A stretch of DNA of 64,000 bases from Sulfurovum sp. (GCF_015493435.1 NZ_WGDD01000054.1:97932-161931); one strand, 5' to 3'; counted from the stretch's first letter, positions 38,186 through 47,798 are shown. The notes: generated by a model from the letters alone, not told the origin. Program-made: numbers and translations.

Positions 38186-39298
38186 ATGAATGTTGTTGAT
38201 CTTCTGATGAAATTGTTGAGTTTTGAATCCATTACGCCCGATGATGCAGGCTCCCTCTCTTTTATAGAGCAGTATCTGGACGGATTTGAAGCGGTGCATG
38301 TCAACGAAGGAGGGGTTAAAAACCTTTTTTTAACCAAAAAATTCGGGGATGGTCCCCATCTTTGTTTTGCAGGACATGTTGATGTTGTACCTCCGGGAGA
38401 CGGCTGGGAGACCAACCCCTTCGTACCGGTCATTAAAGAGGGAAATATTTATGCCCGTGGCGCACAAGATATGAAAAGCGGTGTGGCCGCATTTCTTCAA
38501 GCGCTTAAAGAGACAGAAACATTCAGCGGCAGACTCTCTGTTCTGCTGACTTCCGACGAAGAAGGCGAAGCTGAATTCGGTACGGTGATCATGCTTGAAC
38601 ATCTCAAAGAAACCGGGCTGCTGCCGGACTACTGTATCGTGGCCGAACCGACATGCGAACATGTTTTCGGAGATGCGATCAAAATAGGACGAAGAGGTTC
38701 TATCAACGGCTATCTTACGATTCATGGCAAACAGGGGCATGCGGCCTATCCTGAAAAGGCGGTCAATCCGGTCCACAGGATCGCACATCTTTTCCATGAA
38801 CTTGCCGGTGTCCATCTCGATGCAGGATGCAGTGATTTTGCGCCAAGCCAGATGGTGATCACCGATATTCGCGGAGGGATGCAGGTAACGAATGTGACAC
38901 CCGGTTCACTGCAGATCATGTTCAATGTACGCAATTCCACGAAAACTGCACAAAAAGATATTACACTGTATATTGCCAACATACTAAAAGGGATCGACTA
39001 CGATCTCAAATTGACACAGGGATCTTATCCGTTTGTGACGAAACGGGATTCAAAGATCGTAAAGCATCTTTCAAGAAGCATTAAAAAAGTGACGGGTGTG
39101 GAAACAAAGCTCTCAACAGCAGGCGGTACCAGTGATGCGCGCTTTATGGGGGCGTTCGGTATTGATGTTGTTGAATTCGGTGTTATTAACGACACGATAC
39201 ATGCGCCCAACGAGCGGACTTCCATCGAAGAGGTGGAAAAACTCTATACTGTTTTTAAAGATACGGTGGCACATTTTACACAGAGGACTGAAGCATGA
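38186..39298 (+). CDS. dapE: Succinyl-diaminopimelate desuccinylase
   Basis: DapE hydrolyses N-succinyl-L,L-diaminopimelate in lysine and peptidoglycan-precursor synthesis. The 370-residue M20 peptidase-fold protein shows FAGHVDVVPPGDGW (metal-site His-x-Asp), NIYARGAQDMKSGVAAFL (second metal Asp), TSDEEGEAEFGT (catalytic Glu pair), GRRGSINGYLTIHGKQGHAAYPEKAVNP and the final FGVINDTIHAPNE. It overlaps the next gene by ATGA. lysC acts at the top of the same pathway. Confidence 0.96.
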   Translation: MNVVDLLMKLLSFESITPDDAGSLSFIEQYLDGFEAVHVNEGGVKNLFLTKKFGDGPHLCFAGHVDVVPPGDGWETNPFVPVIKEGNIYARGAQDMKSGVAAFLQALKETETFSGRLSVLLTSDEEGEAEFGTVIMLEHLKETGLLPDYCIVAEPTCEHVFGDAIKIGRRGSINGYLTIHGKQGHAAYPEKAVNPVHRIAHLFHELAGVHLDAGCSDFAPSQMVITDIRGGMQVTNVTPGSLQIMFNVRNSTKTAQKDITLYIANILKGIDYDLKLTQGSYPFVTKRDSKIVKHLSRSIKKVTGVETKLSTAGGTSDARFMGAFGIDVVEFGVINDTIHAPNERTSIEEVEKLYTVFKDTVAHFTQRTEA

Positions 39299-39711
39299 CA
39301 GGAATGAAGAAAATAGTGGCTGCGGCAGTGCTGCTGGCAGGAACGGCGCTCTTTGGTGAGATGGTATGGCAAAAAGACCTTCCTGCTGCATTTGAAAAAG
39401 CCCGCCAGGAGCATAAGACAGTGATGGTTTTTGTTGAAGGTGAACACTGCCGATGGTGCAAAAAGATGAAATACCGCACACTGAGCGACGAGAATGTCGA
39501 AAAAAGGCTTGCTCCCTACATTACTGTCAAAGTGATGGAAGAGAATACAAAGGCGGTCAACACACTGCCGAAGATAGACGGTGTTCCCACCATTCTTTTT
39601 ATGAGCGCTGACAAAAAAGTGATTGAATCCGTGGTAGGGTATTACGATACGGCGGATTTTATCAGTTTTATAGATACCGTAGAGAAAAAAGTGCCCTTGA
39701 AAAAACAGTAA
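39295..39711 (+). CDS. Periplasmic thioredoxin-fold protein
   Basis: A 138-residue protein with a signal peptide (about 1-20, MKKIVAAAVLLAGTALFGE) and a thioredoxin fold with active site EHCRWCKKM (C52 and C55) and the cis-proline segment KIDGVPTILF. The CxWC motif with following KKM resembles SoxW/DsbD gamma-type thioredoxin_7 proteins that reduce or relay disulfides in the periplasm. AGAGGA lies 7 bases before the ATG, which overlaps the dapE stop. The specific partner is unknown. Confidence 0.87.
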   Translation: MTGMKKIVAAAVLLAGTALFGEMVWQKDLPAAFEKARQEHKTVMVFVEGEHCRWCKKMKYRTLSDENVEKRLAPYITVKVMEENTKAVNTLPKIDGVPTILFMSADKKVIESVVGYYDTADFISFIDTVEKKVPLKKQ

Positions 39712-39755
39712 AACCGTTTGTATATTTGATGAGAGATCCGAAGGAGAGATAAAGC

Positions 39756-40775
39756 GTGTTCACCAAACCGAAGTTTACAGAATATGTTATGGCAAGACTT
39801 GTCACACTGGGTGTTTTTGTTTTTGTACTCTTTGCTGTCCTGATCGTTATGGTGATGAATGACCAGGATGATATCATACTGGCCATGACGCTGCTCGGTA
39901 TAGCCTTTGCACTTTTCATATTTTCCATTTACCGCGGTGCAAAACGCATGCAGAATGAACTTGAAGTGATCAATAAATACCTCAGGAACCTTGACGAGAT
40001 AGAACATATTGATTATGAGACACGCTTTTTCACCCATGAGTTCGAAGAGATCAACGAAAACCTGATCCGTGTGCTCAAAAGTGCCAAGAAACGTGAAGAT
40101 ATCAAGCAGCGCTACAATGCCAAACTCAAACTCAAGAACCGTCAGCGTGCCGATATGCTCTCTGCCATCGCCCATGAATTCCGCAACCCCATCGCATCCA
40201 TTATGGGATATTCGCAGACGCTGCTGGAAGACCCTGATATCCCCAAAGCGCTGCAGGTGAAGTTCCTCGGAAAGGTTTATAATAACGGACAGAAGATAGA
40301 AGACCTCCTCTCAAGGCTTATTCTCTGGAACAAATTCGAAAGCGGTGAAGCGACACTGCATAAAAGTACCTTCAATCTGCTTTCTCTTGCCAACGAGGTC
40401 AAAGCGGTACTGCAGGAATCCTATAAGAACAGAGAGATAGAGATCATCGGCGAAGAGCGGACCGTGGAAGCGGACCGTACCCTGATCGAACTGGTATTGA
40501 AGAACCTGATCGAGAATGCCTTGAAATATTCCAAAGATACAGTGACGCTGAAAATAGACAAAGACCGTATCTCTGTTATTGACAAAGGTTCAGGGATCAG
40601 TGAAAAAGATTTGGGGAAAGTGACCAAGAAATTCTACCGTTCAGGCACACATAACTGGGACAACTCTATGGGCCTGGGACTCTCCATTGTCAAAACAGTG
40701 TTGACACTGCACGGCAGTACACTTGAAATAGAAAGCAAACTGGATGAAGGCTCTACCTTCTCTTTTCAACTATAG
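39756..40775 (+). CDS. Orphan sensor histidine kinase
   Basis: A 339-residue kinase with two closely spaced membrane helices (about 14-34 and 40-58) and almost no periplasmic loop, so it may sense membrane or cytoplasmic signals. The dimerisation helix has H140 in AIAHEFRNPIASIMGYSQ. The N box (NLIENALKYS), G1 (VIDKGSGISEKD) and G2 (NSMGLGLSIVKTVL) are intact. The start is GTG with AAGGAGA 8 bases upstream. No response regulator gene is adjacent; the next gene is the porin. Confidence 0.87.
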   Translation: MFTKPKFTEYVMARLVTLGVFVFVLFAVLIVMVMNDQDDIILAMTLLGIAFALFIFSIYRGAKRMQNELEVINKYLRNLDEIEHIDYETRFFTHEFEEINENLIRVLKSAKKREDIKQRYNAKLKLKNRQRADMLSAIAHEFRNPIASIMGYSQTLLEDPDIPKALQVKFLGKVYNNGQKIEDLLSRLILWNKFESGEATLHKSTFNLLSLANEVKAVLQESYKNREIEIIGEERTVEADRTLIELVLKNLIENALKYSKDTVTLKIDKDRISVIDKGSGISEKDLGKVTKKFYRSGTHNWDNSMGLGLSIVKTVLTLHGSTLEIESKLDEGSTFSFQL

Positions 40776-40827
40776 TGTTCTGACAGGAATATGTTCAAAT
40801 ATTGATATCGAAAGAATGCAAAAAAAA

Positions 40828-40833
40828 TATACT
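40828..40833 (+). promoter_or_regulatory. Possible -10 box of the porin gene
   Basis: TATACT follows an A-rich run and lies 56 bases before the GTG start of the porin. It is the best match in the 113-base gap, but not compelling. Confidence 0.35.
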
Positions 40834-40889
40834 ATGGAACTATCAGGAAAATTCTGAATGATGCGAAGATGCCAGCAGAAGGAAGAACA

Positions 40890-42446
40890 GTGCAAGTAAA
40901 AAAAATACCGTTAAGTCTGTTAACGACAGTTTTATTTTTGATAGGCAGCAATGCCGTGGCTGACGGACAGATGGGATATATAGAAAAAAGAGCAATGCCT
41001 GTAACGCTCAAAACTGCAGCAGTTTCAAAACCGAAAAGAACCCTGAACGGGAATATGACACTGCACTACAATGTACTCCCGCCAAGCGTGGACAATATAT
41101 ATGATATGTTCTCCAAAGGTGTGTTCTACGGAAGGATCAGGCTAAACAGTTTTTACTGGCACTGGACTGACCCTCTCTATCCTAACAAAGCACCCAAGGA
41201 ATTGGGTATCGGCGGTAGTTTGATCTACAAATCTGCCATCTTGAGCCACTTTGGTTTTACCTTGGGATATTATGCTTCGATGAATCCGTATTTTTTCAGA
41301 CCGGATGCTGATGAAGTCGGTTTTGCCAAAGCGGGTAAAGATACATTCAGCCGTTACAAAGTCGCAACCGGCGGCGGTTTCGGGTTGTATACTCCGGGGC
41401 AGGGATTTCTGGAATATCATAACGGTACAGTAGATGTGAAGGCCGGACGCCAGCTTTTTGAGTCTGTCTTTACCAAATCAAACGATACAAAAATGATCCC
41501 CAATACCTTTGACGGTATTTCGTGTACTTTGAAGATTGCGCCGAAAACAGCAGTCAGAGTAGCATGGTTTGGCTGGCAAAAACTCAGAGACCATGAAAAG
41601 CACCATGATGTGATCACATTCAAGGATGGTTCGGGCAGCCAATACGGAAAATGGAACAACAATGACGATTCCGGAGGACACAAGGGGCTGACGTATGACA
41701 ACTTTGTTTCAGCAGGTAAGAATCCTAACCATAATATGTATGTTGCTGATTTCAAGTCGACTTATATCAAGAATCTGAAGTGCATCGCAAGTTACCTTCA
41801 GATCCCTGGTGTACTGAAAGATGCCGTTCTAGAAGCACACTATAAAGTGCCTGTTTCTGATACAGGATGGGCAGTACGACCGGGTATTCGGTATTTTATG
41901 CAGTTCGATGATGGCGGTGGAGAGGTAGCCGGCAACTCAAATGCTCTGGGTGCAAAGCTTATAGGGTATGATTCAAGTGTAAATGGTTCATTGGATTCAA
42001 ATCTCTTTAACGGCAGAATAGATGTTTTGATGCCGGATAAAAAAGGTTTCTTCAGAGTGGGGTACTCGAAGGTAGCGGATGAGGCAGATATCGTTGCTCC
42101 ATGGAGAGGGTTCCCTACAGGCGGATTTACCAGAGCCATGGCACAATATAACTGGTTCTCGAATACAGAAACAATGATGATCAGAGGTGTATACAAGTTC
42201 AATTCTACATGGAAAGCCAGTATCCGTTATGCGGTGGAAGACTATGATGATACAAAACCGGTCCCGGCAGACGCCAGTATTGTTAATATAGATACATGGA
42301 CAAATATTACAAAAGACCTTCAGATGAGAATGCGTTACGGACACGTAGTTGCTGATGCCAATACACCAAGTGTCACGAAGCCTGGGAAATTTAAGCCAGA
42401 TTGGTCATATGATGAATTCCGTTTGGAATTCAATTACCTCTTTTAG
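40890..42446 (+). CDS. Outer-membrane beta-barrel porin (OprD-like)
   Basis: I start at the GTG at 40890 because AAGGA is 6 bases upstream and the product then opens with a good signal peptide (KKIPLSLLTTVLFLIGSNAVADG); an ATG at 40869 adds seven residues before it. The 518-residue protein consists mostly of alternating amphipathic strands and ends in FNYLF, a terminal phenylalanine typical of barrel proteins. GRQLFESVFTKSND and MIPNTFDGI recall OprD-type porins common in Campylobacterota. It lies 280 bases before the oxidoreductase operon with its own terminator, so it may supply that enzyme's substrate (inference). Confidence 0.8.
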   Translation: MQVKKIPLSLLTTVLFLIGSNAVADGQMGYIEKRAMPVTLKTAAVSKPKRTLNGNMTLHYNVLPPSVDNIYDMFSKGVFYGRIRLNSFYWHWTDPLYPNKAPKELGIGGSLIYKSAILSHFGFTLGYYASMNPYFFRPDADEVGFAKAGKDTFSRYKVATGGGFGLYTPGQGFLEYHNGTVDVKAGRQLFESVFTKSNDTKMIPNTFDGISCTLKIAPKTAVRVAWFGWQKLRDHEKHHDVITFKDGSGSQYGKWNNNDDSGGHKGLTYDNFVSAGKNPNHNMYVADFKSTYIKNLKCIASYLQIPGVLKDAVLEAHYKVPVSDTGWAVRPGIRYFMQFDDGGGEVAGNSNALGAKLIGYDSSVNGSLDSNLFNGRIDVLMPDKKGFFRVGYSKVADEADIVAPWRGFPTGGFTRAMAQYNWFSNTETMMIRGVYKFNSTWKASIRYAVEDYDDTKPVPADASIVNIDTWTNITKDLQMRMRYGHVVADANTPSVTKPGKFKPDWSYDEFRLEFNYLF

Positions 42447-42468
42447 CCATAGAAACAGTTACTGTAAT

Positions 42469-42489
42469 AAAACAGAATACCTGTTTTTT
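42469..42489 (+). terminator. Hairpin after the porin gene
   Basis: AAAACAG-AATAC-CTGTTTT followed by TT, 23 bases after the porin stop. The stem is AT-rich, but its T run makes a rho-independent terminator plausible. Confidence 0.45.
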
Positions 42490-42655
42490 CCGATTTTGCA
42501 ATCAAAATAAAACAAAGTACACTATTACTTATGGATGCTGTCATAACAATTGATGAAAAGTACCGCTTTTGATACATAGAAGCAAAATGCATCTCTTTCT
42601 TGGAGATTATAAAGCGTTTTTAATGCAATCTTTTATAGACTTAATTCATGCGAAA

Positions 42656-42683
42656 TACCCGTAAAACCAAGGTTTAACGGGTA
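42656..42683 (+). promoter_or_regulatory. 28-bp near-perfect dyad upstream of psrB
   Basis: TACCCGT and ACGGGTA are the outer arms and AAACC and GGTTT the inner arms around a central AA, with one mismatch pair between them, so 24 of 28 bases pair. Its end is 43 bases before the psrB ATG. It looks like a binding site for a dimeric regulator or an mRNA hairpin. Confidence 0.6.
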
Positions 42684-42701
42684 CTTATAACTATTATAAG
42701 T
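42683..42701 (+). promoter_or_regulatory. Second dyad directly adjoining, before psrB
   Basis: ACTTATAA-CTA-TTATAAGT is a perfect 8-bp inverted repeat sharing one base with the previous dyad. The psrB ribosome site AAGGAGG (42716-42722) follows. The sequence TTATAA could also overlap a -10 box. Confidence 0.6.
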
Positions 42702-42726
42702 TCAGCAAAAAATTCAAGGAGGAAGT

Positions 42727-43470
42727 ATGAAACTAGGTTTCTTAGTTGACCTTAACCTGTGTATGGGGTGTAAAGGTTGTGAAGTAGCTTGTAAAGTGGA
42801 AAACGAAGTACCGCTAGGCTCTTGGCGTCTGCGTGTAAAATATATTGATATCGGGACATTCCCCGAAGCATCGAGATCATTTACGCCGCTGCGCTGTAAC
42901 CATTGTGAATCTGCACCGTGTGAACGTATCTGTCCGGTGTCTGCTCTGCACTATCTTGAAAACGGTATTGTGAACGTGGACAGCAGCAGATGTATCGGCT
43001 GTGCCGGTTGTATGATGGCGTGTCCTTACGGAGCAATCTACATGGATCCGGAGACAAATACGGCGGATAAATGTACGTACTGTGCACACCGTGTAGAGAG
43101 CGGCATGATGCCTGCCTGTGTGGTGATCTGCCCGGTACAGGCAAATATTTTTGGTGATATCGATGATGACGAGAGTCACATTTCACGTTATATCATGGAG
43201 CATCAGGGTGCAGTTCAGGTACGTAAACCTGAAAAGAATACGATACCGAAACACTTCTATGTCGGCGGAGGCAATCAGACACTCAACCCGCTTGCACAGC
43301 AGAGGATCGAAGGATACAGTCTCTTTAATAATGTTACGCATCTGAAGCATATAGGTAATCCGCATGAGAGCGTAATAGACAGGTTCCTGGAACCGTTCGA
43401 AACGGAAGAAAAGCTCGATAACAGAAGTTTTGTCGACTTTGACAATAAAGCATATGAAGGAGGTCACTAA
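42727..43470 (+). CDS. Polysulfide/thiosulfate reductase-type [4Fe-4S] electron-transfer subunit (PsrB-like)
   Basis: A 247-residue DmsB/PsrB/NrfC-family protein with four cysteine groups for four [4Fe-4S] clusters. The first is C12MGCKGCEVAC, then CNHCESAPCERICP, CIGCAGCMMACP, and CTYC with PACVVICP. It has no signal peptide and presumably travels with the Tat-exported catalytic partner. An extra C-terminal section (about 165-247) is longer than in typical PsrB. A strong AAGGAGG ribosome site precedes it. It overlaps the NrfD-like gene by TAATG. Order is B-C-A instead of the common A-B-C. Confidence 0.9.
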   Translation: MKLGFLVDLNLCMGCKGCEVACKVENEVPLGSWRLRVKYIDIGTFPEASRSFTPLRCNHCESAPCERICPVSALHYLENGIVNVDSSRCIGCAGCMMACPYGAIYMDPETNTADKCTYCAHRVESGMMPACVVICPVQANIFGDIDDDESHISRYIMEHQGAVQVRKPEKNTIPKHFYVGGGNQTLNPLAQQRIEGYSLFNNVTHLKHIGNPHESVIDRFLEPFETEEKLDNRSFVDFDNKAYEGGH

Positions 43471-44417
43471 TGGTAGAACATGGTATTCATGCAACACAGG
43501 CTGTTGTAACATTGGACGTTCCGCTTCCGGGTATTATCTGGGGCTGGATGATCACATTGAATATGTGGGCAAAAAGTATCGGAACAGGTGTCATTATTGT
43601 AGGAGCGTTCCTTCTTTACAGACATAAAAAAGAAGAGATGCCGAACCTCAGATGGCAAATGCCGCTGATTTCGTTTATCTTTTTGAATATTTTCCTGCTG
43701 TTTACATTGACAGATCTCCATCATCCGTACAGAATGGTCAACATTTTCCTGCATCCGCACTGGACTTCTGCAATTACTGTAGGCGCATGGATGGCATCGC
43801 TGTTCACAGCACTGGTCACAGTGATGTTGGTGATCGGCTATTTTGATGCACATCCGTATACCGGAAAAAATTGGAAATTGGCAAAAGTGGCAAGAGAAAA
43901 CAGCAGTTTTTACGAAAAGATCTTTCCTTTCGTTGTATTTCTTGCTTTTCCGGTAACGCTTTATACCGCGATCATTATGGCTGAAGCTGCAGCGAGAGAA
44001 TTGTGGCAGACACCTGCGGAAGTGATGCAAATGATCTGGGCGGCACTGCTGGCAGGTTCTGCCGGACTGATCATGATTTCCGGTTCCTGGAGCAAAGAAA
44101 GCAGAAAAGACCTTGCACTGGTATTGGCGATTGCGACACTCTTTTCCTTCCTGATGTATATGGGTGAATATTTCTTCTCATTCAAGTCTGCTGAAGCGGA
44201 AGCGACACTGGCGTATGTCCATTCAGGCGGTGAATACAATGCAGAATTCTGGTTCGCAATGGTACTTGGATTCATCATTCCGTTCTTCCTTGCTGTGAGA
44301 AACATGAAAGAAGACAATAGAACGCTGCTGAGATTTGCAGCAATACTGGCATTGATCGGGCTGTATCTTGCAAAAGATGTCTGGCTTAAGATCCCACAAA
44401 TGCTAAACTTGAGTTAA
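43470..44417 (+). CDS. NrfD/PsrC-family membrane quinone-interacting subunit
   Basis: A 315-residue integral membrane protein with about eight hydrophobic helices. NrfD/PsrC proteins anchor the soluble Fe-S and molybdenum subunits and exchange electrons with the quinone pool. Seen: LPGIIWGWMITLNMWAKSIG near the start (first helix region of the family), LFTLTDLHHPYRMVNIF with the conserved Asp-Leu-x-His, and HWTSAITVGAWM. The C-terminal helix pair ends at LPxLAKDVWLKIP-like LYLAKDVWLKIP. It couples to psrB by TAATG and is followed 11 bases later by the catalytic gene. Confidence 0.9.
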   Translation: MVEHGIHATQAVVTLDVPLPGIIWGWMITLNMWAKSIGTGVIIVGAFLLYRHKKEEMPNLRWQMPLISFIFLNIFLLFTLTDLHHPYRMVNIFLHPHWTSAITVGAWMASLFTALVTVMLVIGYFDAHPYTGKNWKLAKVARENSSFYEKIFPFVVFLAFPVTLYTAIIMAEAAARELWQTPAEVMQMIWAALLAGSAGLIMISGSWSKESRKDLALVLAIATLFSFLMYMGEYFFSFKSAEAEATLAYVHSGGEYNAEFWFAMVLGFIIPFFLAVRNMKEDNRTLLRFAAILALIGLYLAKDVWLKIPQMLNLS

Positions 44418-44428
44418 GGAGGATATGT

Positions 44429-47400
44429 ATGACAAAATCAATGAAAAATGATAATAATTTTATAGAAAGTAGAAGAAGCTTCCTTAAGGGAACCGCTTAT
44501 TCTGTTGCAGGAGCAACACTGGCAGCGGGTGTTTTTGAAACGATCATTGAAACACCGGCAGCAGCAGAGGATAAAACATTCTCGGCTACACCCAAAACAC
44601 TTTCATTCTATCCGCCGCTGGAACAGTGGGACAGTTTTAAAGAACTTGACGGAGATGACTGGAAAAGAGGCGGTACAGAAAGAAACGGCGTTAGAAGTGC
44701 AGACAATCCCAACGGGATCAAAGTCAATGAATATATGCTGGTTCCAACAGTATGCTCCAACTGTGAAGCACAGTGCGGATTGACTGCATGGGTCGAGATC
44801 GGTGAATATAAAAGAACAAAGAACCCGAAAGATCTTTTTGTCAGAAAATACATGGGGAACCCGCTGCATGCAGGGTCCCGCGGTAGAAACTGTGCCAAGG
44901 GATATGCTGCGGAAACGCAAATGTATGATCCGGACAGAATTCCTTTCCCTCTAAAAAGAGCTCCAGGCTCCAAAAGAGGTGAAGGAAAGTGGATCAGAAC
45001 CAGCTGGGACGAAGCAATGGCGACCATCGGTAAAAAAATGCATGATACCCTTAAATCAGGAGATGAGATTTCCAGAAAATCTATCATGTATCATGTAGGC
45101 CGTCCGAACGAGAACGGTTTTGGCCACCGTATTCCGCATTCTCTTGGATGTGACGGATATGATTCCCACACGAACATCTGTTCTGCCGGTGCCCGTGAAG
45201 GTACGATCCAGTGGGCGAATGATGACAGGAACTCTCCGGACTGGGCAAATGCAAAACTGGTCTTCCTTCAGTCTTCCCACGCAGCGGATGCAGGACACTA
45301 CTTCCAGCAGTCAGCAGGATTTATTGCCGATGCAAGAAGAAAAGGGGCAAAACTGGTCGTTATGGATCCGAGACTTTCCAACTCTGCGGGTATGGCGGAT
45401 CTCTGGATTCCGACATGGCCGGGTACAGAAGCAGCGCTCTATCTTCACCTTGCGAACAGAATTCTAAATGAAACGGATCTGCACGGAAAACCGCTGGTAA
45501 ACCATGCCTTCTTTAAAAACTGGGTCAACTGGGATCAGCTGATGACAGATAAAGAACAGCTGGCACTAATGGTTTCCAAAGGATATATGAAAAAAGTTCC
45601 TCAGGATGAAAGCTATGCAAGCTTTATTAAAATGCTTCAAGAGATCTATTCTCCCTACACGAAAGAATTCGTGATCAAAGAGTGTAGAATGGAAGGATAT
45701 GGAGACAAGCTCGATGAACTGTTCGAAATGTTCATCGATGCGGGAGACCAGATATCTACTTTCCTCTGGAGAGCCGGTACGATCGGTCACAGAGGAAGCT
45801 GGATGAATACACGTGCAGGTTTCTTCCCTCTGGCACTTCGCGGTGCGCTTGCAGGAAATATCGGTGGTACAGGTATGCACCACTGGCATGTTGTTTCTGT
45901 CAACGGTAAAGGTGATGCGGCAACGGTAGCAGGAGAAAGACCTCCTCGTGTCGATGTATGGAACGAACTTGCATGGCCGCCTGAATATCCGCTCAGTACA
46001 TTTGAAATGAGTCATATCTTGCCTCACCTGCTTCTTGACGACGAGTGGAGAGCAAAATGGAAAGCCAAAGGTTTGACAAAAATTCCTGAAAAACTGGCAG
46101 TATGGATCCCTCGTATGTACAACCCAGTCTGGATCAACCCGGACGGATTCAGATGGATCGAAGCACTGAAGCGTGAAGACAAAGTCGAATTGACATTCAA
46201 CCTTTCCCCTATGTGGTCAGAAACAAACTGGTACTGTGACTATGTATTGCCGGTAGGTCTTGCGGGTGAGAGACACGACCAGTCTTCAGAACCGACGAAA
46301 CCGGCAAAAATTATTGCATTTAAGAACCCTGCACTCAGGGTTGCACTTGAAAAACTTGGATGGAAACCGAAAGATCCGACACGTGCAACACTGGAAGCGC
46401 ATATGACTGCCGGTCTCGGTGAGATTTGGGAAGAGATGGAATTCTGGATGAATATCATGGTTCACTATGTTGATCCGGACGGAGATCTCGGTGTCAAAAA
46501 ATTCTGGGCATCCAAAGAAGATCCGTCAAGAGCGACAACGATACCTGAGTGGTATCAGGCTGCCTTTGAAAAAGTGCCGAATCTTAGAAAAGCGGCAAAA
46601 GCAGCGTATCCGCATTCGAAGTATCCAAACTTTGAGTTTATGAGAGACAGAGGAACATGGCTTGAAGAAGATCATATCTACAGACCTCAGGAGAGACCGC
46701 TCAAAAAAGTAGGAGACAAATATATCGCTCACGGTCATGAATATGATGAAAGTGATATTGAAAAAGACGAGTATGGTACACTGCTGGTTGAGGACCATGT
46801 CTTCGGCGGTATGAAGCCGATCGGTGTAGAGGTTGACGGAAAGATCGTACAGGGATGGCATACACTCAGCGGAAAACTGGAATTCTATTCCAAGTGGCTC
46901 GCAGAGTGGAAATGGCCTGAATACGCGATACCGATCTACCCAAGAAATGCGATAGAGCGCCAAAGAATGGTACACCTTGTTACACAGGTACACCATGATT
47001 TTATGGAAAAAGAGAATGAATTTGCGTTAAATACGGTATTCAGACTGCCGTACAACATTCATACGCGTTCTGCGAACTCGAAACACTTGATGGAGATCTC
47101 TCAGAACCACAACCCGGTTTGGATCAATACAGAAGATGCCAAAAAACTCGGTATCAAAAGAGGCGATGCTATCAAAGTGACTATTTCAGATACGGTTTCC
47201 GGTCTCGAGTCCGGCTACTTCATCGCAATGGCTGTGCCTACAGAAGGTTCTATGCATGGTGTCGTTCACTGTTCACACCATGCCGGAAGATGGAAACTCA
47301 AAAATGCGGTAGAAATCCCTGGCTTTAGACATAAGCTGGGTGTACTTGGACTCGGTGCACCGCTCTTCGATATGACGATGGATGGCAAAGTGGGTACCAT

Positions 47401-47779
47401 GAAACCTAAAGAAGGTATCAAGGAAGGTATGTTGCTGCGTAGAGATACATGGCAGTTCAAAGAGTTCAATAAAGACCTTGACAATATCTGGTGGGACGGG
47501 CTTTCAGGTGCATGGCAGAATGCTGTGGCGCCTTCACATCCGGACCCAATCGGCGGTAATCATGCCTGGCATCAGAAAGTAAGCATTGAGCTTGCATCGA
47601 AAACGGACAAGATCGGTGATATTTGGGTCAATTATGACAATAACTTCAAAGTGTATCAGGCATGGAGGGACAAACTGACACGTCCTCTGGCCCGTGGTGA
47701 CAAACTGAGAAGACCGGTACACATTAAAAGACCGGCTGTGCCATTGACACTCAAAGCGTACAGTGTAGATATTACCTGA
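44429..47779 (+). CDS. Tat-exported molybdopterin oxidoreductase catalytic subunit, PsrA/PhsA/SoeA superfamily, unusually long
   Basis: A 1116-residue Mo/W-bisPGD enzyme. The Tat signal has RR at 15-16 (ESRRSFLKG) followed by an Ala-rich hydrophobic stretch. The [4Fe-4S] site is C109, C112, C116 and C155 (CSNCEAQC and RNCAKG). The probable Mo ligand is C251 in NICSAG. WEL-like pterin segments (LAGNIGGTG, HWHVVSVNG) and a C-terminal MoCo-binding domain (NPVWINTEDAKKLGIKRGDAIKV) are seen. PsrA and PhsA are about 760 aa, TtrA and SoeA about 1000, so the substrate is unclear: polysulfide, thiosulfate, tetrathionate or sulfite are options. B-C-A order and the Tat signal indicate a periplasmic quinone-linked complex. 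Confidence 0.9.
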   Translation: MTKSMKNDNNFIESRRSFLKGTAYSVAGATLAAGVFETIIETPAAAEDKTFSATPKTLSFYPPLEQWDSFKELDGDDWKRGGTERNGVRSADNPNGIKVNEYMLVPTVCSNCEAQCGLTAWVEIGEYKRTKNPKDLFVRKYMGNPLHAGSRGRNCAKGYAAETQMYDPDRIPFPLKRAPGSKRGEGKWIRTSWDEAMATIGKKMHDTLKSGDEISRKSIMYHVGRPNENGFGHRIPHSLGCDGYDSHTNICSAGAREGTIQWANDDRNSPDWANAKLVFLQSSHAADAGHYFQQSAGFIADARRKGAKLVVMDPRLSNSAGMADLWIPTWPGTEAALYLHLANRILNETDLHGKPLVNHAFFKNWVNWDQLMTDKEQLALMVSKGYMKKVPQDESYASFIKMLQEIYSPYTKEFVIKECRMEGYGDKLDELFEMFIDAGDQISTFLWRAGTIGHRGSWMNTRAGFFPLALRGALAGNIGGTGMHHWHVVSVNGKGDAATVAGERPPRVDVWNELAWPPEYPLSTFEMSHILPHLLLDDEWRAKWKAKGLTKIPEKLAVWIPRMYNPVWINPDGFRWIEALKREDKVELTFNLSPMWSETNWYCDYVLPVGLAGERHDQSSEPTKPAKIIAFKNPALRVALEKLGWKPKDPTRATLEAHMTAGLGEIWEEMEFWMNIMVHYVDPDGDLGVKKFWASKEDPSRATTIPEWYQAAFEKVPNLRKAAKAAYPHSKYPNFEFMRDRGTWLEEDHIYRPQERPLKKVGDKYIAHGHEYDESDIEKDEYGTLLVEDHVFGGMKPIGVEVDGKIVQGWHTLSGKLEFYSKWLAEWKWPEYAIPIYPRNAIERQRMVHLVTQVHHDFMEKENEFALNTVFRLPYNIHTRSANSKHLMEISQNHNPVWINTEDAKKLGIKRGDAIKVTISDTVSGLESGYFIAMAVPTEGSMHGVVHCSHHAGRWKLKNAVEIPGFRHKLGVLGLGAPLFDMTMDGKVGTMKPKEGIKEGMLLRRDTWQFKEFNKDLDNIWWDGLSGAWQNAVAPSHPDPIGGNHAWHQKVSIELASKTDKIGDIWVNYDNNFKVYQAWRDKLTRPLARGDKLRRPVHIKRPAVPLTLKAYSVDIT

Positions 47780-47798
47780 TAGGTATATGATACATATC

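Noticed and set aside
40869..40889. ATG at 40869 as the start of the porin
   Set aside because: It has no ribosome site and adds residues ahead of the signal peptide; the GTG at 40890 has AAGGA at ideal spacing.
44429..47779. Naming the catalytic subunit psrA, ttrA or soeA
   Set aside because: Length and motifs do not decide among these; only the superfamily can be supported from the sequence.
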